DNA of 64,000 bases from Trachythela sp. YZ-2020. Lineage: Eukaryota > Cnidaria > Anthozoa > Malacalcyonacea > Clavulariidae. A model generated the notes under the pieces. It made no database searches. It saw only the letters and a program-made list of their open reading frames with translations, and was not told the origin of the DNA. Position 1 is the stretch's first letter. Every line of letters begins with the position of its first letter. Positions 21,116-31,623 of this stretch are shown piece by piece. A program made the position numbers and the translations under genes. The stretch is taken from positions 1,436,501 to 1,500,500 of the forward strand of contig JADLSH010000395.1 in assembly GCA_016169945.1 (NCBI GenBank). The letters run 5' to 3'.

Positions 21116-21869
21116 AAGCATAAATATATTTCGAGCCTGGGACTGCAATCGTCCACAAAATATATGGAGACTCTTGGAATCACCACCTCCCTTCCCCCTA
21201 TTTCATGTTGAATTGTTAGGGTCTTTCTAAATGAAACATAATATGAAACTAGAACCGAGACTGTCTCATTGGCAGTCAAAATCTAAGTATCTAAAATATA
21301 TTTGAATTAAACAATGTTATAACTGAAAACAACATTGAAATGGGGGAAGGGGGTTTTGCCTCAAATACTCTGTAGACGATTGTGGACTCACATACACTAG
21401 AAATTTGGTGTGTAATCGTAAATCCAAAGAACACACCATTTTGTAACACACTGGTGTGTTCTGAGAACACATGGTGTGTTCTTTCAGCACATCAAGCATA
21501 AAACACATCAAATAAAATATTAATTCACATATCAAATCCAGTCTCTCATAAACTGTCTGTACTTTGCTCAAGGGTCCTGTAGCATCAATCTATATGGAAT
21601 AGAAATAACTTTAACTATCTCCATATTTGTGACCGAATGGAAACCACACGGCGTGAATGCTAGCTATTTGAAAACTTTTTTCGATCAATCTTGTCATGTA
21701 TAATTAGCAAAACTTGTCATTTTTGGTCATACACACGAGCAAATAAAACATGTCAAGGAAAACTTGTCAAGAAAAACTTGCTAGTCTGTATGGTTTAGAT
21801 TACGTTAGACTAGTCAGATTATATTTGACTATCTTCTTAGCCTGTCTTACCTTAGGAAATTTAAGGTAA

Positions 21870-22990
21870 ATTGAAGGGTTTTGTAGATGGAAAATTATTG
21901 AGTGTTTATATACAATTATTAGACCTAACCAGGAACAGCTGCGAAAAATGCAACTTGTGCAGCGCTCTAACCAACTGAGCTACAGAGTCCAGTTGTTGAG
22001 CTCTAACCACAAGTTCTGAAGTTCATGTATATATACTGGGGTACTGCCATGTTAAGTTGTGGGTAAATATCTAGATTTTGTTGGCATCTCACTCGATTGA
22101 ATAATAATTGAGGGTTTTGTAGATGGAAAATTATTGAGTGTAAATTATATACATTTATTAGACCTAACCAGGAACAGCTGCGAAAAATCCAACTATAGGT
22201 CCCTGGCAGGAATCAAACCTGCGGCCCTGCGATTCTGGTGCAGCGCTCTAACCAACTGAGCTACAGAGTCCAGTTGTCGAGCTCTAACCACAAGTTCTAA
22301 AGTTCATGTATATATACTGGGGTACTGCCATGTTAAGTTGTGGGTAAATATCTAGATTTTGTTGGCATCTCACTCGATTGAATAATAATTGAGGGTTTTG
22401 TAGATGGAAAATTATTGAGTGTAAATTATATACATTTATTAGACCTAACCAGGAACAGCTGCGAAAAATGCAACTATAGGTCCCTGGCAGGAATCAAACC
22501 TGCTGGTGCAGCGCTCTAACCAACTGAGCTACAGAGTCTATTAACCACAAGTTCTGAAGTTCATGTATATATCATGTTAAGTTGTGGGTAAATATCTAGA
22601 TTTTGTTGGCATCTGATTGAATAATAATTGGGTTTTGTAGATGGAAAATTATTGAGTGTAAATTATATACATTTATTACACCTAACCAGGAACAGCTGCA
22701 ACTATGGGTCCTGGCAGGAATCAAACTGCCATTCGGTGCAGCGCTCTAAGCTGAGCTACAGAGTCCAGTTGTGCTCTAACCACAAATTCAGGTATATATA
22801 CTGTTGTGGGTAAATATCAAGATTTTGGTGGCATCTCACCCGATTGAATAATAATTGAAAGGTTTTGTAGATGGAAAATTATTGAGTGTAAATTATATAC
22901 ATATGTTCCTGGCAGAAATTGAATCTCTAACCAACTGAGCTACAGAGTCTCTAACCACAAGTTCATGCATGTTAAGTTGTGGGTAAATGG
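21870..22990. repeat. Five tandem copies of a tRNA-containing unit
   Basis: Copies begin near 21876, 22109, 22392, 22630 and 22861 at the motif ggttttgtagatgg. The second copy is the longest (283 bp) and is complete; the others have multiple short internal deletions at different places, and the fifth is the most reduced. Each includes part or all of a tRNA-like sequence on the minus strand. Confidence 0.9.
22198..22270 (-). tRNA. tRNA-like sequence, probably a pseudo-tRNA
   Basis: On the minus strand this 73-nt stretch folds as a cloverleaf: 7-bp acceptor with one mismatch (A-A) and one wobble, TAGCTCAGTTGGTTAGAGC D-arm/A-box, a five-pair anticodon stem with its last pair mismatched, and GCAGG-TTTGATT-CCTGC T-arm/B-box. 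Position 33 is C instead of U and the predicted anticodon (AGA) does not fit a class-I tRNA, so a functional tRNA is unlikely. It occurs as part of a tandem array inside a mobile element. Confidence 0.5.
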
Positions 22991-23149
22991 TCTATTAAAT
23001 GTATTTATTATATAAAGTATAGTGCTTTATAGATGAAAATGGATATTTTATTTTATTTTTGTTTGAAAAGACTATCCTTTATAATTATAATAGTCTCAGT
23101 GAGAACTTTCTCAATTTTCTCCTGGCATATGCTGTTGTGGTGAGTATGT

Positions 23150-23475
23150 TAAGACACTCTAAGGTAGACTGAGGACTACCCAAACATAGGCTAAAAGTAG
23201 TCTAAGGTACTATGCTAAGGCACTGTGTAAGGTATTATAAGGTAGTCTAGGTATTATAAGGTCTAAAGTATAGTCTAAGGTATGCTAAGGCACTAAGTAG
23301 TCTAAGGTATGCTAAGGCACTCTATATATACCTTAGATAGTCTCTTATAGTGTATGCTATTAAGGCACTCTAAGGTAGTATATTAAAGGTAGGCTAATGT
23401 AGTCTAGATAGTCTTAGGTAGGCTAAGGTAGTCTAAGGTACCTAAAGTAGTCTAAGGCCGGGTAAGGTAGTAAAA
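23150..23475. repeat. Degenerate ctaaggtagt minisatellite
   Basis: Head-to-tail variants of ctaaggtagtctaaggtatg and ctaaggcact, with units of about 10-20 bp. Lies inside the CACTA-ended element. Confidence 0.9.
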
Positions 23476-23914
23476 CCGACTGCTGAGCAACGAATTTTAC
23501 AAGCGATAACTTTAAAATACGATTATCAGTTTTTAATAAAGGAAAAAATATGCATTTTTAATATGACATAGAAATATAATATATCAGCACTAACCTTTAT
23601 TGTCAATTTCTGAGTTATCCCTGAAACATCGTAAATACTGGTTTGTCCTTTTGTTTCTTATGAAACAACAACACACTGCTGTGTTGTTTAATTTGCTGTG
23701 TTGTAGTGAATTTCTGACGTGTTCTTGCTTTCTGATGGTGTGTTGTTAAATCTGGCGTGCTGTTCAGACACACCTGCCGCCATACTGGTGTGCTGTTCTG
23801 TAATGAAAAACACACCATCGTGTTCATATTCAAATTTTGCAGCACGTCAGCGTGTTATATAAGCACGCTACCATGTTCTTAAAACACACCGACAGCACGG
23901 CAGAATTTCTAGTG

Positions 23915-26626
23915 TATACCTCGTATAAACTACTGAATTGATATTCTATATTATATATTCAATTTATATGCAAAGCTATAAATTGTGGATTTGTGGTTAA
24001 TGGAGTAATATGTTCAAGAAGATCCATGCATGATGCATGCATGTACCAAATTTAGCTCAGAAGATTCAAGCACCTTGATAGAACAAGGAAGTCCTTTTTC
24101 TAGTCCTGTTAATAATTAGAAAATATCAAAAGAAATCATTTACAGATGCAAACTTCGATTCAACCAATCAAAACATTTTCCAGGTTTTTTTCTTTACGTG
24201 CATGTGCACAATGGGTCGCCTTTCTCTTGATGTAATTTTTCAAGTCTCATTTGATATGGGGACCAGCACTATGCAATTGATAGAAAAATGCCGTAAAGGT
24301 CTGACATGTCTCAAGGGTGAAAGACAAGGGATCGGCGGCCCAGGATTCCGCACTACGTCCTCGGTTAAACACTCCTTAGACAATGTGATGCATTTGGCTG
24401 CATTTATTTTGGCCTTCTTTGTTTTTTTTACAGTGTAGTGAGTTTACGCGCAATTCCCTTTTTGATCCTGAGTGCCACTTTCACGAAATGACAGTATTTT
24501 CCACCCGAACATTCTGCATGCGGAATATTATGAAGTAGTTTATCAAACGCTCGTCGATGTCGTTTAACAGTTGGATCACTGGTCAATCAACTTTGCCATG
24601 TTTGGGGTATGAAAAGCTGTCTACTCCAATCATCATACATCCAAACAACTTGGCCTCTTAATTTTCGAAATTGAGTTTCGGGCGCTATAATACGCTTACA
24701 CGTACTACACTAACGTCAAATTTACGCAGTCTATTTCAAAGGTCAAGGACTATGTATGAAAAGCTGTATGCCTCGCATAGTTGCAGAATCGGAGCTGCCT
24801 CCTCCTTTTCAGCTCTTAAAGAATGCTTAGTTCGATGCTGCTTCCCGTGGCCTCCCGTGGCGAAAATGACAACCTGTTCTTTGTACAGACTATCATTAAT
24901 GGCACTATGGTAGGGAAGTGCTGTCCTTTGGGACAAAACTTGAAGTGCATTTTACACGTGAAGTGCATTTTACAGGTCATTAGGTCGTCAAGACTAGAGA
25001 TTCGATGCGTCAGTCAGACGTATAGTTGCATGAGTATCCTTCACTATCAGTCCAATTAGGACTCAAGGTCAACGAGCCGACCAGTGGCGTAGCCAAGGGG
25101 GGATGGGCGAGAGGGGGCGGTCGCCCCCCCAATGGTCTTCTCCGCCCAATGGCCGTTCTCATGAAAAGTTCAAATCCGGCGAGATATTGGTGGGGGGAGG
25201 AGGGGGTCAGGTGAGGTAAGCAACGAGTCAAATATCGTAAAGATATTTTCACGTGTATTGTGCCTTGCTCTAATGTAATAATAACATAATTTTGTGATTT
25301 ATGACCTTCCAACTCGTATCAGATTGCGGGAAATGGCGTTTCCGAGCCCTAGAAATCAAAACGTTTCCCGGGGGGCATGGCCCAGGTGAAAACATAACCT
25401 CATGGCGGAACAGTATTATGACCTTATTATACTTGTAAATGTTTTGTCAATTTAACATAAACATGATAACAGTCGAAATGATATTGTTTTCAAAGTGTTT
25501 AACTTTGCCTTAATCAGTTTAAAAAAAGACTTTCGTTTCGTTATAGTTTTTCTCTTTTTTTCAGTTAAATTTAATAAATCCTACAAATTGAAAAATGGGC
25601 TATAATATTCGTAAATGCAACGACTGTTAAATAGTGAAACGTGATTTTAATTTGTGTATTATTTATTCCAGCGCTAGCAGGTGCCATATGACTTGCAATT
25701 AAACTTTAAAATGTAGGGCTTTGCGGGTCGTTTTAAGTTGGAAACCGCGAATGGAGGGGTTATAAAACATATGCGTTGAATATCGGTAGAAATAAATTGT
25801 GGAAGAACATATAAATGTTACTAGAGATATACTTATGCATTTCATTTGGTTGCTCGAAATATGAACGGCTCCATCCATTCCCTCGGAAATCGAAGAAAGT
25901 GCGACCCTTACATCCTGTATATAATATTGTCAGCCAAAGTCAATATACAATGCACTTAAGACACTTTCACTGTGTTAGAAGCGCAATATGGCTTCCGTCA
26001 GACTACGACACAACGTTCTTTGGTCCATAACAAGCTCATTACATAAGAAATATGAGTTTTGTTTCGAACAAAAAGATAAGATTATATCTATCTAGAAATA
26101 TCATAGGCATAACCCACAAGGTCAAGGTTGAAATTGTGGTTATGAATATATTAGTAAAAAAAATTGAAAACAGGGACAATCTAATGATAATAATTTCCCC
26201 AAACTGCATGCATTTCACACATAATTGATTTATCATCATAAAGATTTAAATTCTGAATTTTGAACACGGAGTCTTCTAGATGATAGGAACAATATACAAG
26301 CCATTTATGCACTTGAGTTGTCAGGGCAGCTCTTAAGCATTCTCTCTAGTGTATAATGTATACATTTTGCATATATATTAACTATTTATTTAATGTTTAT
26401 GTTCCATACACGCCACCTGTATTTTGGTTAAAGCGTGCGAAGTTTCCTTCAATACTCATCATTGGTTACCGAGGCAGACCAAAGATTTGCGGTCGGTATA
26501 TTATATTCTATTTATCTTTAATTTTTAATGCACTTCAAACAATTTCAAAACGTTGGACCGTGAAGACGCGTACTGAAATTCATATTCCAAAGCGGTTGAA
26601 CAATTGAAACAAATTCTGTCTAAGCC
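23915..26626. other. Intergenic, no gene seen
   Basis: No supported exon. At 25083 a cagtggcgtagcc terminus followed by G/C-rich sequence to about 25215 looks like one end of a hAT-type MITE, but no matching far end was found. Near 25330-25385 a tggcgtttcc...ggggggcatgg motif recurs in related form at 14440-14520, 55255-55320 and 62000-62080. Confidence 0.45.
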
Positions 26627-28066
26627 ATGTTTTCAACTGAACCTCATGTATGCCAGCTTGAAAACAACAAAGATAAGCCAACAGCAGTGAATCCCAATTA
26701 TGATAATGAGAAGAGTGCAGCTGAGACAAAACGGAAACCTTCAGCAATGACTAGACGAATGAGTTTCTCTATGACAAGACCATGGTCGTCGTACGCTGAG
26801 AATTACTCTTCATGTTTATCTGGTCTAAGACGAAACTCCAGTGACCAGTTGTTCAAAAGACAAGGAAGTCTTCAGTCGTCCCCAACGTCGAGTTCTAGTG
26901 ATCTCTCCAAGTCATTGGATAGCGGACAGTTAAGAAACTTAAAGGCAACTACTCCTGATTCGGAAGTAAAACCAAGGACATTCAAAATCTCTGCTATGCA
27001 TGCAAGACCGTTTCATCAACGAAGATGGTCGAGTCCAGTAGCTTTCTCAGTAACCAAGCTAGCTCCTTCTCCCCAGAAAGCGTCAAAACAACTTAAAGAT
27101 GAGACTGGATCAGGGAAGATTTTACAAGATTGTAATAAGGATAAGAATGAAGATAAGATATGCGAAACCGATGAAATAATACTGTCTCAAGAGCAAGACA
27201 AAACACCTGTTTCCATAACACAGCATTGTGCCGAAAGCAAGACGGAGAGTAAAGCAATTGAGAAAACTTCGAATGATTTTTCCAACCTCAACTCTGGTAA
27301 AGCAACGTTTTCGGACCAACACTTAGTGGAAGACTGCGACAACAAGGCGAAAACAGAAGTTGGAAAAATCGAGTCCGCCAAAATGGATAGAAATCAACCG
27401 AGATATATGAAAGATGAAACAAAATCCGAAGCATTACCTAAATCATCCGTTGTCAAGGAGGAAAACCCCACTCAGAATCGAAATATCTACTCGGAAATTA
27501 AAAAGAATACAAAATGGTCAAAGAGCAAGAATTTCAGACGAAGGCACCATACAATTCACACAGATTCTTGCAGGTTTCTAAATCCAACGTTATTTACAAT
27601 TGCAGAACAATCTAGTGGATCATTTGGTAGCGTAACAGGAAATGACAGATATGATCAAGTTATGAATGGGAAACTAACAAGTAGAAGAAGCAAGAGTTTA
27701 GGTGATTTAAACACGCTGTCTGATGATATGAAAACTAATGGTGTGAGTGTTCAGCAACTTTGTGCGAAGTCAATTTATGTTTCTGTGACGAGCAATAAAA
27801 ACAAGAAAAATGAAGAGACAGCATCAAGAGGCACTACAGTCATATATAAAGGAGAGGAAAAGTCTGAAAGTACTTCCAAGAGGCAAACATCATGTCCAGT
27901 TCAAGTGAATATTCAGACACTAAACACAATTCAAATATCACCTTGTGTAGAAGAACAACATAAACCACAAGCCAGTAAAATCCAGCCATATTACTCCACG
28001 CAACAACATGCAGTTTTTACACAACCCAAAGCTAAATGGGCCAGTATTACAATATCCCAAGTTTAA
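26627..28066 (+). CDS. Single-exon disordered basic/Ser-rich protein, unknown function
   Basis: A 479-aa open frame starts at ATG 26627, directly after an in-frame TAA at 26621, and ends at TAA 28064-28066. Its length in AT-rich DNA makes chance unlikely. Composition is rich in Ser, Lys, Thr, Asn and Gln, with no membrane segment or cysteine-rich module, and it is predicted to be mostly disordered. Several RRNSS, RRMSF, RRWSS and RRSKS motifs look like basophilic kinase or 14-3-3 sites, and KNFRRRHHTIH is a basic patch. I do not recognise a domain. It could be a complete intronless gene or a large exon of a multi-exon gene; no flanking exon was found. Confidence 0.7.
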   Translation: MFSTEPHVCQLENNKDKPTAVNPNYDNEKSAAETKRKPSAMTRRMSFSMTRPWSSYAENYSSCLSGLRRNSSDQLFKRQGSLQSSPTSSSSDLSKSLDSGQLRNLKATTPDSEVKPRTFKISAMHARPFHQRRWSSPVAFSVTKLAPSPQKASKQLKDETGSGKILQDCNKDKNEDKICETDEIILSQEQDKTPVSITQHCAESKTESKAIEKTSNDFSNLNSGKATFSDQHLVEDCDNKAKTEVGKIESAKMDRNQPRYMKDETKSEALPKSSVVKEENPTQNRNIYSEIKKNTKWSKSKNFRRRHHTIHTDSCRFLNPTLFTIAEQSSGSFGSVTGNDRYDQVMNGKLTSRRSKSLGDLNTLSDDMKTNGVSVQQLCAKSIYVSVTSNKNKKNEETASRGTTVIYKGEEKSESTSKRQTSCPVQVNIQTLNTIQISPCVEEQHKPQASKIQPYYSTQQHAVFTQPKAKWASITISQV

Positions 28067-28333
28067 AAAGTAACTTGGCTATAGAAATATTTTAACTAAA
28101 CTTTTATTTGCACTTCTTTAAATTTTTCTAATAATTTATTCTTGCCACCTTGGCAAGCCATGTTATCTTCTAAATATTGTTGCAAACACCTTGTTGCCAT
28201 GGAAACGTTTAAACAATAGATCGGAGATAAGTATTAATATAAACACTTAAAAACGTACGACGTCGTTTTACATTGGACAATAGTCAATATTATAATAGAG
28301 CATTATATTATATAGGCATTGTAGGCAATATAA

Positions 28334-28715
28334 GGTGCCGTTCAACAATTACGTCATCAATTTTTGGGCTCTGTTTAGCCACCCCCCTACCGCCACTGTC
28401 ATCAGCCAACTACCCCCCATATTGATCATGTAACTGTCATCTAACACCCCCCCCCTTTCCTAGAAGCAAAAGGATTCATTGTACGTATATGTGCGTACAT
28501 GAATTATTATGCTGAAAACTTCAACCAATCACGTTTTAACTAAGCTTGAAACCTTTGTGATTACTAGAAAGAAAATATTTTCATAGTTTGTTGTTTTTAT
28601 GCTGATATAAATCTGACTCGTAGTTGATGAATTTATGAATTTGTTCCCCTCTATTGATTACATAATCTTCACCAATAACCCCCCTCCCCCCTATCATCGA
28701 ATGTTGAACGGCCCC
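28334..28715. mobile_element. Harbinger-like MITE with TAA duplication
   Basis: Ends GGTGCCGTTCAACA / TGTTGAACGGCCCC are inverted with one mismatch in the 14-base ends, flanked by TAA at 28331-28333 and 28716-28718. The interior has ccaccccccta-type motifs near both ends and no open frame. A 3-bp TWA duplication is the Harbinger pattern. Confidence 0.8.
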
Positions 28716-29804
28716 TAACTGTATTATATTGTAAATGTAAAGGCTAACTCCTATAGCCTATATATGAGAGAATTGAAATATTATGCAATGCACGTTAAAT
28801 CTCACAACTTTTCACTAGATTAAAACATAATAAAAGCAGAATAATGCTTTAGCACTAAACTTTTAATTGTTTACAATTTATCTACTCTATAGGGACCGAT
28901 AGGGGGGGACTGTTAATCTTTATGATCCTGGCAAGGCGCGATGGCCGCTTGTTGGCCAAGACGTCGAAGTGTTTTAAGTCTTTTTCAGGCAGTTCTGACA
29001 AAAACCACCGCAGCTTATTGTAGATACTACCTACACTGCACGGACACCCGCGTTCAAGTTTTTACCTGCACATCTAACTCTTAGTAAGACTATAAGTAAG
29101 ACTTTTAGTTTCAACATTTCACATTTTGTTCGAGAAATGGCTCACACAAAGACAAAGTATAAATTGTTTTAAACTAATTAAAGCCCGTAACAATTATGGG
29201 AACTAGAGCCTGCTACTATTAGCCAGGACAATACAAATTAAATAAAGAAGAATCAGATTCCATTTTGTTAAAACCTATTCTGCTTCTGCGGGTACCCGAA
29301 ACTACACAACAATAAAAATATATACTATAGCTGTGTTGGAGTTGGAGCGACTTTAAAGGAACAGATAATATTCAATTGAGAATAGGAATGAGAGATTTTG
29401 CTATATATCTTCTTTCCTTTTACATTATCCAAATTATTACTAATCCAATATGTCTTTGTGTGTCTGTTGAAAACCACAACATAACCGAGTTACATTTTAT
29501 TGAACAAGATCTTTTGCAAGGACTTTCAAATTACATCAATATCATGAAAGAAAATCTTGTAGAATACGAAGATATTGTTTCTCAAGCCAAACAAGACATT
29601 TTAAATCAATTGGAGTATGGAAGAAGTGACTACATGGGAAATCCAATTTCAGTATTTCGTCTGGTAAAGAGATTTTCTGAAGGATGGGGAAAGTTGGCGA
29701 AGTTTATTCGAGAGGATGACCCGACATCCGGTACGAATGTTAGATTTATACCTTGGTTTGTAAGAAATAATATAAACATTATTTTTTTTTTTATTTAGCT
29801 TCGC

Positions 29805-30300
29805 CAACTAGGGCAGGGTCACCACAACAGCATATGCAATTACTGTGGGCCCTTTTACCTAACCCACCCTGTCAACTTTCCCTGTGGGAGGAAACCGGAG
29901 TACCCGGAGAAAACCCACGACTTTCGGCAGAGCGTTGACTTTACTCTTTTCACTTGAGGACTGGGTTCGAGTCGCATTGAGAAAGTCCTCACCGAGACTT
30001 GAACCCGCGGCCTTAGAGGTAGCCTGCGTCGCAGACGGTTGGGAAACTTGAGACGGGGAAGAAGTTTCCCAACCGTCTGCGACGCAGGCTACCTTAGAGG
30101 TGAAAGGCAAGTGCGCTAACCACTTCACCACCGAAGCCCCTAGCCCTATTGTCAGAGCAACCACCTTTCAGCTCCGTGATTGTGGGTTCGATTCTCGCTC
30201 ATATGAAAGGAGCCTGCAAACGGTCTCGCTGGTTTTTCGCCGGGTATTCAGGTATATTTTCACAGCGAATGTTGACAGGGGTGGAATAGGATACATAGAA
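29805..30300 (-). repeat. tRNA-derived SINE-like repeat
   Basis: On the minus strand a tRNA-like head (GTGGTTAGCGCACTTGCC A-box, GGGTTCAAGTCTC B-box) is followed by the gggtactccggtttcctccc core that also occurs near 21080. The head is interrupted by the 72-bp element at 30020-30091. On the plus side, 30145-30205 holds a second B-box-like gtgggttcgattctc. It lies in intron 1 of the P4HA-like locus. Confidence 0.7.
30020..30091. mobile_element. 72-bp Mutator-like hairpin MITE inside the SINE
   Basis: Nearly all stem: ends TAGCCTGCGTCGCAGACGG / CCGTCTGCGACGCAGGCTA. The 9-bp direct repeat CCTTAGAGG lies at 30011-30019 and 30092-30100; removing the element and one repeat restores a continuous tRNA-like head. 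The TAGCCT terminus resembles 13473-13629. Confidence 0.9.
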
Positions 30301-30505
30301 GTACATTAAATGCGTCATGACATTAATATTACAATTCGTACTAAGTATTGCATGTGTGCATTTTTGGCTTTTACAAACATTCTTTTTCTTCTAGACCTTT
30401 TGGGAATAATCAAGAAACATTCATCATCATTTCCTACGGGAGAAGATCTTCATTCTTTTTCAATGCCAGTTAAAGAGACTACTCCCCGACAGTCAGACAA
30501 ATAAA

Positions 30506-31600
30506 TTTGTCATCGGAAGAAATTGCTTCTGCTTGTATACGTCATAGAGTGGTAGAGGTACTTGATAGAAGTAGAGCCAGGGAACATATCAAACCATCCT
30601 AAATCCGCTTTTGTTTCCGTTTACCCAAACGTGGATGTTTGGAAGACTTTAAAATGCTCTATAATTGGGAGAATTTGATTTACAAAAAACATCCAATGGC
30701 CGATTGCATGCGTTTTGAAGCTATCAGATATAAAAACATTCGGGTAACACCCTCGTGTGCAAATGAAAACGCTGCTGCTGTTTATTAAGTATTAAAGAAC
30801 ATCGGCAGTAAATATTTATAAGTTATCTAGTGGGAAAGAACTAGTGAAACTAGTGTAAATGCAAGTTATTTTTAACTTCTTCGATATTTCTCTTTAAAAA
30901 GAAATTATTTTGTTTGATGGTGAATCTAGGACGTTAAATGAAGGGTAAAAACTTTGAAATCCTTATTAGAAAATCCTCGAAAAGTAATATTTATCCATCC
31001 AAAAGTAATAGGTGTGAAATCACAAGAACTAAAAACAAGAAATTACCAATATCCTGCTGATGACGTTATCGTATTTCACACATTAAACCAACTTAAATCT
31101 CTCGAAAACGAAGAAAATATTGAAGTCATGAAATTACATACATTTTCAATCATTATGTAATTAGGGGGAGGAGTCCGTTCTGCGCATGTGCGTTGCGTTT
31201 GTTTACTGGGGACTCCATCGGAAAGGAGTTTCTTGTTCTCAATTGCTTAGTCAGCAATATTCACGCGCGATGTTTACAGACATTTCGACGAGGAGTGGAA
31301 AATTATTGTGTAATTCGAAGAGGCTTCCAAAAATTAGCGACTTATGAAGGATTGCGCGTGCTTGTGTTGTTTTTGTCTTACCTAACAGAAACAAATGACG
31401 ATAAAAATACCTTGTTTGGTATACATTTGCAATAAAATTAGATTCTCAAAGGATGGTTAAGATATAGGACGGATTACAAAAACATTTTCCAGAACTAGTG
31501 ATCTACTCAGCCCTTCTCAGCCCATAAAATGGCCGCCAGCATGAACTTGAGCCCGCAATCTCCTAGTGTGACACTAATACTTTTCACTTATTTTCAATAA
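30506..31600. other. Intergenic, no gene supported
   Basis: No recognised exon. Open frames at about 30640-30785, 30954-31160 and 31193-31435 lack family similarity. It may contain remnants of the P4HA-like locus. Confidence 0.4.
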
Positions 31601-31617
31601 TAGCAAACAACAAACTA

Positions 31618-31623
31618 TTTATT
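31618..31623 (-). terminator. Possible polyadenylation signal of the LDL-receptor gene
   Basis: AATAAA on the minus strand, about 2.1 kb after the stop codon. The intervening 31624-33686 is AT-rich, repeat-poor and without open frames, compatible with a long 3' UTR. Confidence 0.3.

Larger units (their letters stand above)
21395..23914. mobile_element. CACTA-ended non-autonomous element with subterminal repeats
   Basis: Ends CACTAGAAATT / AATTTCTAGTG with TA on both outer sides. About 110 bp inside the left end and 250 bp inside the right end are crowded with ggtgtgtt-type motifs in both orientations. CACTAG termini plus subterminal repeats are the CACTA/EnSpm organisation. The interior contains tRNA-like tandem repeats (21870-22990) and a minisatellite (23150-23475) and no transposase. 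The short TSD leaves the class somewhat open. Confidence 0.75.
29388..30505 (+). pseudogene. Prolyl 4-hydroxylase alpha-like N-terminal region, apparently decayed
   Basis: Exon 1 (29388-29730) has a signal peptide (MRDFAIYLLSFYIIQI...) and the P4Ha_N domain: EQDLLQGLSNYINIMKENL, then NPISVFRLVKRFSEGW, matching the collagen prolyl-4-hydroxylase alpha pattern (HPVNAFKLMKRLNTEW in human). Exon 2 starts at 30395 in the right phase and reads LLGIIKK...FPTGEDLHS, also family-like. It then stops at 30502-30504. Family-like fragments continue in other frames (LKRL near 30471, NLSSEEIA near 30505), so at least two frame disruptions are needed to follow the family. The TPR and catalytic exons were not found before 31.6 kb. 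Either a pseudogene, a truncated paralogue or sequence errors. Intron 1 contains a SINE split by a MITE. Confidence 0.7.

Noticed and set aside
22198..22270. Functional tRNA gene
   Set aside because: Cloverleaf is good, but C at position 33, acceptor and anticodon-stem mismatches, implausible anticodon for the arm structure and tandem location in a mobile element favour a tRNA-derived repeat.
24202..24438. 78-aa frame with hydrophobic C-terminus resembling a GPI or TM signal
   Set aside because: No upstream exon, no family similarity, and the hydrophobic end could arise from T-rich DNA.
25083..25215. hAT-type MITE with cagtggcgtagcc end
   Set aside because: Only one terminus was found; no inverted partner or TSD.
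31193..31435. 80-aa frame in a slightly more GC-rich stretch
   Set aside because: No recognised family and no clear splice partner; might be a 5' region of an unknown gene but unsupported.
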